Shown: one piece after another, positions 37,220 to 43,268 of the stretch
Numbering within the stretch: the first letter of the stretch is position 1
Layout: the number at the start of each line of letters is the position of its first letter
Source of the DNA: Candidatus Dormiibacterota bacterium
GTDB taxonomy: Bacteria > Chloroflexota > Dormibacteria > Aeolococcales > Aeolococcaceae
Direction of reading: 5' to 3'
Length of the DNA stretch: 43,268 nt
Assembly: GCA_019245575.1 (NCBI GenBank)
Contig: JAFARE010000035.1
Coordinates: forward strand, 1-43,268
Translations under genes and position numbers: made by a program
The notes under the pieces: model-generated
The model's input: only the letters and a program-made list of their open reading frames with translations
Told to the model about the DNA's origin: nothing
Databases searched by the model: none

Positions 37220-40168
37220 ATGCCCGCGACGACCGCCCCGACGCCCCTCGTCGGCCGTGAGGATGCCGTCAACCGACTCTGGGCGGCCGTGGAGGCCAGC
37301 ACGGACGGCGGTATGCGCACGGTCGTGGTCCGCGGGCCTGCCGGAATCGGCAAGACCCGCGTCCTCGACGAGTTCGCGGTCCGGGCTCGTGGCGCCGGCA
37401 CAGCAGTGATCGCGGGGCGAGCGCCGGCAGTCGGCGGCTTCGCGTTCGGCGCGCTCGCCGACGCCCTGGGCGCGTACGTCCGGACGACCGTCCCCGCGGC
37501 GGCGCAGGTGCGGCGCGCCGGGGAGGCGCTGCGCCGCATCGTTCCCCAGCTCACCGTGGCCGACGACGACGTGGCCGCCGACACGCCCGCTGTGCTCGCC
37601 GTCGTGCAGGGGATGTACAGGCTGGTCGCCCACGTCACAGAGCGCCGGCCCCTCGTCGTCATCGTGGACGACGCGCACATGACCGACGCGGAAACGTCGG
37701 AGGCGCTCTGGTCGCTGCGCCGCCAGGCAGCACGGCTGCCCTGGCTGCTGGTGCTGGGAGCGCGGCAGCCGGCGGATGAGAGCGAGGTGGCGGCACAGCG
37801 TCTGCTCGCCGACGTGCTGCGCGAGCCCGGCGCCGAGTCGGTCGAGCTGCACCCGCTCGACCGAGTGTCGACGGGCGCACTGGTGGCCGCCGTGCTCGGC
37901 GATGGGATTCCCGCGCCCGGGTTCGTCGACATGGTGTTCAGGCGGGGCGGCGGCAATCCCTACTACACAGAGGAGCTCGTCCGCTGGCTGCGCGACAACG
38001 ACCGCGTGCAGCGGCACGGGCCGCAATGGAGCGCGCCGGATGAGGTGGAGCACGAGGTTCCACCGTCGATCGAAGAGGCGCTGGGTGTGCGCATCCGCGC
38101 CCTCTCCGAGCCCGCGCGCGACGTGCTCGCGTGGCTGTCGGCAGCGGGGGGCGGCGCGGAGCTCGACCTGCTGCGCGAGGTGTCAGGGCTCGACGGGGCC
38201 GCGATGGACGTGGCGGCGCGCGAGCTCATCCGAGCCGGCCTCGTGGCCGACCGCGTCGCGGGCGGCGCGCTCACTGCACATCACCCGCTGATCGTCGAGT
38301 GCTGCTATGCGGAGATCAGCGCGGCGCGGCGCCGGCAGATGCACCGCGCGCTGGCGATTGCGCTTGGCCGGCGCGCCGTTGCGCCTGCGGTCGTCGCAGG
38401 TCACTTCGCGCAGTCGGCGCGGCCTGGCGACACAGAGGCGATCGACGCCGCGCTGCGCGCAGCCGAAGAAGCGGAGACGCAGTACCACTTCGGGCGCGCG
38501 GTGACGTGGTATGCGCAGGCGCTGCAGCTGGCTGAGCGCGGTACCGATGTGCAGCGCCGCGCGCTGGACCGGATCAGCGAGCTCAGCGCCGTCACGGGCA
38601 GGTGGCCTGCCGGCCTCGCCGCCGTGCAGGAGCTGATGGACGTGACGGAAGCCGGTGATGCGGAGCGGCGCGTCACATTGCTGCGCAGGCTGGCGACGCT
38701 GCGCGCGGCCTCGGGTGACCTGGACGGCGCGCGCGCTGCGATCGACGAAGGTCTCTCGCTGGCGCCACAGACAGGCGGCGAGCGGCCGTGGCTGCTGTAT
38801 GCCCTGGCGCGCATCGCAATGCAGACGCTGCCGATGCAGGAGTTCCACACCATCGTGCAGCGCGGCGTGGAGGCGGCGACCGACGCCGGCGCGGACGCGC
38901 AGCACGTCGCGTTCATGCTGCGTTCGTTCGAGGCCTGCGCGGTCACCTACGGCGGTGATCCTCAGCGTGGCGCGGAAATCGCGTTCGACACCGGCGCCAC
39001 CGCGATCGCCCTCGAGGACCCGGTGGCGGCGGGCTACTGCGTCTTCTCGCACACCGTTGCCATCGCGCTCCTGGGGCGTTGTGAGGAGGCCGCCGAGGCG
39101 TTTGCGGCGCTGGCCGAGCCTGCCGAGGACGTCGGTCTCGTCTGGGAGGGCGCATCGAGCTGGGCCGAGCGCGGCGAGGCGCTGCTGTACTGCGGCCGGC
39201 TCGACGAAGCACTCGAGGCCTGCGCACGCGCTGAGGATCTGGCGCGACGTCACGGCGCCGTGGGCAGCCTGATCCAGCCCATGCTGACGGGCGCCCTGGT
39301 TCTGGCGCATCGCAACCAGCTCGACGCCGCCGCGGACCGCGTGCGCGAAGCGCGCACGACGCTCGACCGTGTGCCGGACTCGTTCTTCGAGAACTGGTAC
39401 TGGTATGTGCGCGCGCAGGTCGCCGAAGCGCGCGAGGAGTCCGCTGACGCCGCCGACGCGTACGCGCGCATGTGGCAGGGCCTGCAGCAGAACGGTGTCG
39501 CCGCGTGGCTCGTGTACCGGCCCGGCCAGGTGCACGCGCTCATCGCCGCTGGACGCATCGGAGAGGCGCTCGACGTCGCTGAGGAAATCGCCACTGCGCT
39601 GCAGGGCATTGAACAGCCGCGGGCTCACGCGTTTGCCGCGCTAGCCGTGGGGGCGGCGCTGGTCGCCAACGGCGATGCGCCGGCAGGCGTCATGGAGGTC
39701 GAGCGCGGCCTCAGCCTCGCTGAAACCCTGCAGGGCCCGTTCTTCGGCGCGCACGCGCGATTGCTCGCGGGTGACGCGCTGGCTGCGGCGGGCGAGAAGG
39801 GCCGCGCCCGATCACTCCTGGACGCGGCCGCGATCGCCTTCGACGCAATGGGGGCGGCCTGGCCTGCCGGCGCGGCGCGAGTGCGGCTGCGCCGGCTCGG
39901 CGTGCGCGTCACGTCGCGCGTGGTCGAAACCAACGGTGATGCGCCATACGGCCCGCTGGAGATGCTCACAGCGCGTGAGCGTCAGACGGTGGAGCTTGCC
40001 GCGCAGGGTCTGCGGAGTCGCACGATCGCGCTGCGGCTCGGCATCAGCGAGCGCACCGTCGAGAATCACATCGCCAACGCGTACACCAAGCTCAACGTGC
40101 ACACGCGCGCCGGGCTCGTCGCCCTGTTCGCCCGCGCCGAGAGGGACGCGGTTCGCGCCGCGCTCTGA
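37220..40168 (+). CDS. Large ATP-binding LuxR-family (LAL/MalT-like) regulator
   Basis: The 982-residue protein starts with an AAA/STAND ATPase: Walker A GPAGIGKT (39-46) and Walker B LVVIVDDAH (145-153). A middle region of about 500 residues is helical and TPR-like (for example ALRAAEEAETQYHFGRAVTWYAQALQLAE), and the C-terminus is a LuxR helix-turn-helix, LTARERQTVELAAQGLRSRTIALRLGISERTVENHIANAYTKLNVHTRAGL. It probably binds an inducer plus ATP, oligomerises and activates transcription. The MmpL-like gene divergent from it is the obvious target. ATG at 37220 follows TAGGAT by 7 bases. Confidence 0.93.
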   Translation: MPATTAPTPLVGREDAVNRLWAAVEASTDGGMRTVVVRGPAGIGKTRVLDEFAVRARGAGTAVIAGRAPAVGGFAFGALADALGAYVRTTVPAAAQVRRAGEALRRIVPQLTVADDDVAADTPAVLAVVQGMYRLVAHVTERRPLVVIVDDAHMTDAETSEALWSLRRQAARLPWLLVLGARQPADESEVAAQRLLADVLREPGAESVELHPLDRVSTGALVAAVLGDGIPAPGFVDMVFRRGGGNPYYTEELVRWLRDNDRVQRHGPQWSAPDEVEHEVPPSIEEALGVRIRALSEPARDVLAWLSAAGGGAELDLLREVSGLDGAAMDVAARELIRAGLVADRVAGGALTAHHPLIVECCYAEISAARRRQMHRALAIALGRRAVAPAVVAGHFAQSARPGDTEAIDAALRAAEEAETQYHFGRAVTWYAQALQLAERGTDVQRRALDRISELSAVTGRWPAGLAAVQELMDVTEAGDAERRVTLLRRLATLRAASGDLDGARAAIDEGLSLAPQTGGERPWLLYALARIAMQTLPMQEFHTIVQRGVEAATDAGADAQHVAFMLRSFEACAVTYGGDPQRGAEIAFDTGATAIALEDPVAAGYCVFSHTVAIALLGRCEEAAEAFAALAEPAEDVGLVWEGASSWAERGEALLYCGRLDEALEACARAEDLARRHGAVGSLIQPMLTGALVLAHRNQLDAAADRVREARTTLDRVPDSFFENWYWYVRAQVAEAREESADAADAYARMWQGLQQNGVAAWLVYRPGQVHALIAAGRIGEALDVAEEIATALQGIEQPRAHAFAALAVGAALVANGDAPAGVMEVERGLSLAETLQGPFFGAHARLLAGDALAAAGEKGRARSLLDAAAIAFDAMGAAWPAGAARVRLRRLGVRVTSRVVETNGDAPYGPLEMLTARERQTVELAAQGLRSRTIALRLGISERTVENHIANAYTKLNVHTRAGLVALFARAERDAVRAAL

Positions 40169-40172
40169 CGCG

Positions 40173-40394
40173 TCAGCGGCGCGCGCGACTCGCTCTGCGC
40201 AGGTCGAGACCGACCACCACCACGACGATCGCCGGGATCAGCCACCAGATCACGACGTGCCGCGACGCCAGCGTCGCGCTCACCGCGAGACCCACGGCAA
40301 CCGCGGCCGCCAACGTCCAGTCGTCGCCGACGATGAAGCGGTACCAGAACATCGCGAACGCGACGATCCAGCGGATGGGCCGTGTCCGTGTCAT
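40173..40394 (-). CDS. Small membrane protein of unknown function
   Basis: The 73-residue protein contains two predicted helices (about 26-40 and 46-62; WTLAAAVAVGLAVSATLA and VVIWWLIPAIVVVVVGL) and Arg-rich ends, so both termini are probably cytosolic. No family recognised. Its ATG overlaps the stop of the upstream membrane gene as ATGA, so it is translated with that gene and might form part of the same membrane assembly. Confidence 0.72.
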   Translation of the reverse strand: MTRTRPIRWIVAFAMFWYRFIVGDDWTLAAAVAVGLAVSATLASRHVVIWWLIPAIVVVVVGLDLRRASRARR

Positions 40395-41122
40395 GCCGCC
40401 GGGACGAGGCCGAACAGCCTGCGCCGCTCCAGCGCGATGTATGTCAGTGCGACCAGCGCGTAGAAGCCGAGCAACCACAGAATCGACGCGTCTCCCGCAG
40501 GCCAGTCGACGCCCACGCCCTCGAGCGACCAGAAGGTGCCGAAGGTCGTGAGCATCACGCCGACCACGAGCTGCAGCACGCTGCGCGGGATGCGCATGAC
40601 GGCACGGTGCACCGCGGCGCCGATTCCGCCGATGACGACGATGGCGGCCACGCCGCCTATGACCGCGAGGCCGAGCTGGTTGGCGTTGGCGCCGAAGGAC
40701 ACCACGATGAACGCGACCTCGATGCCCTCGAGCACGACACCCTTGAACGACAGCACGAACGCGGTCCAGTCGATTCCCCGGTGCGCGGCGTGGTGGTCCT
40801 CGAGCTCCTGCTCGCGCATGCCGGCGAACCCGCGCGCCGCCACGCGCCGCACGCCCTTGGTGAACCACTGCAGGCCGAAGATCAGGAGCAGCGCGCCCAC
40901 CACAGTGCGCAGCGCGCCGATGGGGATGTGGCTGAGCGCCGCCCCGAGCCCGACGATGACGACCGCGAGCAGCACGAATCCCGCGGCCGCGCCGGTGAGC
41001 GAGGAGCGCCAGCCCCGCGTCGCGCCCACACCGACGACGATCGTCACCATCTCGATCGCCTCCACGGCGGAGGCGAGAAAGGTCGTGATCAGGACGTAGA
41101 CGGCGGCGTTGGACAGTGTCAT
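40391..41122 (-). CDS. COG4280-like multi-spanning membrane protein
   Basis: The 243-residue protein has about six or seven membrane helices and no signal peptide. Two copies of a similar helix carry paired acids: LASAVEAIEMVTIVVGVG near residue 16 and VVLEGIEVAFIVVSFGA near residue 128. The E-x-x-E spacing in duplicated helices resembles that of FTR1 iron permeases and of GDT1/TMEM165-like cation transporters, so a metal-ion transport role is plausible but unproven. The start ATG at 41122 lies 31 bases from the divergent methyltransferase start. The small membrane gene follows by ATGA. Confidence 0.82.
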   Translation of the reverse strand: MTLSNAAVYVLITTFLASAVEAIEMVTIVVGVGATRGWRSSLTGAAAGFVLLAVVIVGLGAALSHIPIGALRTVVGALLLIFGLQWFTKGVRRVAARGFAGMREQELEDHHAAHRGIDWTAFVLSFKGVVLEGIEVAFIVVSFGANANQLGLAVIGGVAAIVVIGGIGAAVHRAVMRIPRSVLQLVVGVMLTTFGTFWSLEGVGVDWPAGDASILWLLGFYALVALTYIALERRRLFGLVPAA

Positions 41123-41140
41123 GCCTCCTCGCGATCAGGG

Positions 41141-41146
41141 TAGCCT
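41141..41146 (+). promoter_or_regulatory. Putative -10 box of the methyltransferase gene
   Basis: TAGCCT ends 7 bases before the GTG at 41154, giving that start preference over the in-frame ATG at 41109, which lies within the divergent membrane gene. Confidence 0.5.
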
Positions 41147-41153
41147 GAGCGCG

Positions 41154-41843
41154 GTGAGCTGGGACGAGGCGTTCTCGCGCCGATACGACGAGTGGTCGGC
41201 ATCGATGACCGCCGACATCCCGTTCTACTGCGGCCTCGCCCAGGACAGCGATGGCGACGTGGTGGAGTTGGCGGTGGGCAATGGACGGGTCGCAATCCCG
41301 GTCGCCCAAGCCAGCGGCCGGTCAGTGATCGGGCTTGACACGTCGCCGGTGATGCTCGAGGAGGCACGCGCCCGCGCTCACGCTGCGGGCGTGAGCCTGG
41401 AGCTGCATCTCTGCGACATGAGAGACCTCACGCTCGACCGACCTGCGGCCCTCATCTACTGCCCGTTCCGAGCACTGCTGCATCTGCCCACGTGGACCGA
41501 CCGCCGCCGCACGTTCGAACGCGTGACGGCCGCGCTGCTCCCCGGGGGCAGGTTCGCCTGGAACGCGTTCGTGTTCGATCATCTCTTTGCAGCGCGAATC
41601 GACGGGCAACACCAAACCGACCGCGTTCCGCACACCGTTCGGTATTTCGCCGCCGACAACCGGATCGACCTCGTGCTCGATGAGGGGGCGACCAGCTCGC
41701 TGTGGTGGGCGACGAAGAACGAATGGCTCGGGCTCCTTGACGTCGCCGGCCTCACCCTGGAACACCTTTACGGCGGATTCAACGGCGAGGAATTCGGCGA
41801 CGACAGCCGCGAGTACGTCTTCGTTGCCCGGCGAGACGCATGA
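41154..41843 (+). CDS. Class I SAM-dependent methyltransferase
   Basis: The 229-residue protein has the Rossmann-like methyltransferase motifs: motif I VVELAVGNGRVAIPVA (the glycine-rich loop), followed by an acidic IGLDTSP, then the motif III-IV segment RPAALIYCPFRALLHLPTW and a beta hairpin before EEFGDDSREYVFVARR. Substrate unknown. The start is the GTG at 41154, 7 bases after TAGCCT. The next gene overlaps as ATGA, so both are coupled. Confidence 0.92.
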   Translation: MSWDEAFSRRYDEWSASMTADIPFYCGLAQDSDGDVVELAVGNGRVAIPVAQASGRSVIGLDTSPVMLEEARARAHAAGVSLELHLCDMRDLTLDRPAALIYCPFRALLHLPTWTDRRRTFERVTAALLPGGRFAWNAFVFDHLFAARIDGQHQTDRVPHTVRYFAADNRIDLVLDEGATSSLWWATKNEWLGLLDVAGLTLEHLYGGFNGEEFGDDSREYVFVARRDA

Positions 41844-42766
41844 GCATCAGGCGTCGCCGGCTCGACATTCCTGAGCTCCCTGGAGGCCTCGAAATCCCAT
41901 ACGTCGAGGTGGCCGGCGCGCAGAGCGGGCCGCGCCTCACGCTTCTCGGTGGCGTCCATGGCTGCGAGTACGCGGGCATGAAGGCGGTGCGCCGTTTCGT
42001 CGAACTGGTCGACCAGGCGGAGCTGAGCGGGTCCATAACCGCGGTGCCGGTGGTGAACATTCCGGCATTCCGTGAGCGGACCGCCTTTGTCGTCCCCCAC
42101 GACCGCAAGAATCTGAACCGCTGCTTTCCCGGTGATCCGGCCGGGACGTACACAGACGTTCTCGCCCACCGTGTGTTCGATACGTTTGTGCGCGGAGCCG
42201 ACTACCTGGTCGACCTCCACGCCGGCGACCTGCCCGAGTCGCTGCAACCCATGGCGATCTATGACGAGTCGCCCGTGGGTGACCGCGCGCGCGAGATGGC
42301 GTTCGCGTACGCGACGGGTCATGTCGTGCGGCTGTCGCCGCAGGAAAGCAACATCGCGGGCAGCTCGAGCGCAGCTGCCGCGGCAGCGGGTGTGCCCGCG
42401 ATCATCGCGGAGGTCGGCGGCAACGGGGTGCTCGACGGCGCGAGCGTCGAAGGCCACCTGCGGGGGCTGCGCAACGTGTGCCGTCAGCTGGGGATGCTGC
42501 CGGGCGCGCCGGAGATTCCAGAGGGCCAGACGGAGCATCACGGATGGGTCTGGATGTACACGCCCGTTGGTGGCTGGTGGGAGCCGCAGATGCAGCTGGG
42601 CAGTGCGGTGAAGGAGGGCTCACTGCTGGGCACTGTGTCGGACCTGTACGGCGACGTTCTCTACGAGGTGCGCGCGCCGGAAGCAGGGGTGCCGCTCTTC
42701 GTCACGAGCAGTCCCGCGGTGGCCGGCGGTGGACTGCTGCTGGCCATCGCTCGCCCGGCGCGATAG
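41840..42766 (+). CDS. Succinylglutamate desuccinylase/aspartoacylase-family metallohydrolase
   Basis: The 308-residue protein is a zinc carboxypeptidase-like hydrolase of the AstE/AspA family (M14 clan), which removes an acyl group from an amino acid or related small molecule. Zinc ligands are His40 and Glu43 in GGVHGCEYAG and His127 in VDLHAGD; NLNRCFPG matches the substrate-carboxylate motif, and AEVGGNG near residue 190 holds the likely catalytic Glu. The C-terminal barrel is present. The ATG overlaps the methyltransferase stop (ATGA). The stop lies 22 bases from the 3' end of the convergent rnpB. Confidence 0.93.
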   Translation: MSIRRRRLDIPELPGGLEIPYVEVAGAQSGPRLTLLGGVHGCEYAGMKAVRRFVELVDQAELSGSITAVPVVNIPAFRERTAFVVPHDRKNLNRCFPGDPAGTYTDVLAHRVFDTFVRGADYLVDLHAGDLPESLQPMAIYDESPVGDRAREMAFAYATGHVVRLSPQESNIAGSSSAAAAAAGVPAIIAEVGGNGVLDGASVEGHLRGLRNVCRQLGMLPGAPEIPEGQTEHHGWVWMYTPVGGWWEPQMQLGSAVKEGSLLGTVSDLYGDVLYEVRAPEAGVPLFVTSSPAVAGGGLLLAIARPAR

Positions 42767-42768
42767 CC

Positions 42769-42781
42769 GCGCGAAGCGCGC
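42769..42781 (-). terminator. Candidate rnpB terminator hairpin
   Basis: On the minus strand GCGCG-CTT-CGCGC can form a stem just beyond the mature 3' end of rnpB, separated by a T/C-rich stretch. There is no T-run after it. Confidence 0.35.
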
Positions 42782-42788
42782 AGAGAAA

Positions 42789-43166
42789 GTGCAAGCCGGC
42801 CTGTAAGCCGGGTTCTGTCCCCACCGCGAACGGCGGGGGATGGTCATCTGTCTGGGACGCCGGTTGCCCGGCGCCTCGAGCGGCCTGACCCGGGGCACGG
42901 GGGCGAGCAGCCCCTGGACGCCGAGGCGTCCGGCCCCTGTTCGGCCTTGCTCCGGGCGGGGTTTACCTGGCCGGCCGGTCACCCGGCCGCCGGTGGGCTC
43001 TTACCCCACCATTTCACCGTCGCTCCGACTGACGCCGGGGCTGTGTCTTTTCTGTGGCACTCTCCTTCGGGTCACCCCGACTGGGCGTTACCCAGCGCCT
43101 TGCTCTGTGGAGCCCGGACTTTCCTCGAGCAGTGGTGCTGCCCGCGACCGCCTGGCCGGCTTGCAC
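42789..43166 (-). ncRNA. rnpB: RNase P RNA
   Basis: This RNA is the catalytic subunit of RNase P, which matures tRNA 5' ends. Read on the minus strand, the ends GUGCAAGCCGGCC and GGCCGGCUUGCAC pair perfectly over 13 bases as P1. Near the 5' end GAGGAAAGUCCGGGCU is the universal CR-I/P4 half, and near the 3' end ACAGAACCCGGCUUACAG supplies the partner strand. The length, about 378 nucleotides, and the general layout fit a type A RNA. A TAGACT -10 (43172-43177) lies 5 bases before the 5' end. The next gene on the other strand starts 48 bases upstream of the RNA. Confidence 0.97.
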
Positions 43167-43171
43167 ATCCC

Positions 43172-43177
43172 AGTCTA
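43172..43177 (-). promoter_or_regulatory. Putative -10 box of rnpB
   Basis: TAGACT on the minus strand ends 5 bases before the first nucleotide of rnpB, supporting 43166 as the 5' end. Confidence 0.6.
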
Positions 43178-43200
43178 CCCAGCGCAGACGGACCGCTGGC

Positions 43201-43206
43201 TAAGAT
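43201..43206 (+). promoter_or_regulatory. Putative -10 box of the last gene
   Basis: TAAGAT ends 8 bases before the ATG at 43215, consistent with leaderless initiation. Confidence 0.45.
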
Positions 43207-43214
43207 CCCGGTCG

Positions 43215-43268
43215 ATGGGGGTGTTCCACGAGCCGTCGGACGAGGACCGCGAGCCGCGCGGTGGGGGA
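43215..43268 (+). CDS. N-terminus of an unidentified protein, cut by the window edge
   Basis: Eighteen codons are present (MGVFHEPSDEDREPRGGG). A -10-like TAAGAT and the divergent position to rnpB support a real start. The short acidic/basic N-terminus is probably disordered; the gene product cannot be identified. Confidence 0.5.
   Translation, partial: MGVFHEPSDEDREPRGGG

Noticed and set aside
37147-38053. Long open frames antisense to the LuxR-type gene
   Set aside because: They are shadows produced by GC-rich codon use and have no start signals.

Overview
The window is a dense, high-GC (about 70 % by eye), single-chromosome-like stretch with 45 complete protein genes, one 3'-truncated gene, a possible 16-codon ORF and one RNA gene (RNase P RNA). 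GTG starts are common, intergenic gaps are short (none exceeds 300 bases) and many adjacent genes overlap by 1-4 bases. I see no phage, insertion sequence, CRISPR array, tRNA or rRNA. Gene content (COG2251-type nuclease-helicase, WYL regulator, DUF1028, C4 zinc-ribbon coiled-coil protein, LAL-type LuxR regulator, MmpL-like transporter) and the prevalence of leaderless starts fit a high-GC Terrabacteria lineage such as Actinomycetota, Chloroflexota or Candidatus Dormibacterota. The exact phylum is inference.

Layout. 55-3250: secreted lipoprotein, convergent msrA/msrB, and an operon GNAT-WYL regulator-msrB read leftward from a promoter that carries a perfect 20-bp palindrome. 3507-7719: a large RecB-like nuclease/SF1 helicase fusion and a DinB-like protein. 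7716-11962: leftward operon thioesterase-phosphoketolase-acetate kinase, which converts sugar phosphates to acetyl phosphate, acetate and ATP. 12015-15466: alpha/beta hydrolase and metallo-beta-lactamase protein, then a leftward alcohol dehydrogenase-TlpA pair. 15585-19442: receiver-only response regulator, zinc-cluster protein, glutaredoxin-thioredoxin reductase fusion, TlpA lipoprotein, cytosolic histidine kinase. 20558-23212: NAD salvage cluster (NrtR-type regulator, nicotinate phosphoribosyltransferase, nicotinamidase). 23244-25191: aldolase-like protein, pterin dehydratase, cupin, small membrane protein. 25258-30891: HtrA protease, phospholipase D-like protein, hydrolases, Nudix protein, small proteins. 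30958-34052: coupled operon trpD-zinc ribbon-RNase HI-DUF1028. 33993-40168: MmpL-like transporter divergent from a large LuxR/LAL regulator across a region of repeated TACTCA sites. 40173-43268: membrane proteins, methyltransferase, AstE/AspA-like hydrolase, rnpB, and the start of one more gene.

Two themes recur. First, redox and thiol repair: MsrA, MsrB, two TlpA-like thioredoxins and the Grx-TrxR fusion. Second, a two-tier start-site architecture: first genes of transcription units tend to have a TANNNT-like -10 box only 6-11 bases before the start codon (leaderless or nearly so), while internal genes use ATGA/GTGA overlaps or a Shine-Dalgarno sequence. I used this pattern to choose several starts. 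The points I would look at first are the operator repeats at 37136-37191, the palindrome at 3263-3282, the WYL/nuclease-helicase neighbourhood, and the structured 246-base gap after the histidine kinase gene.
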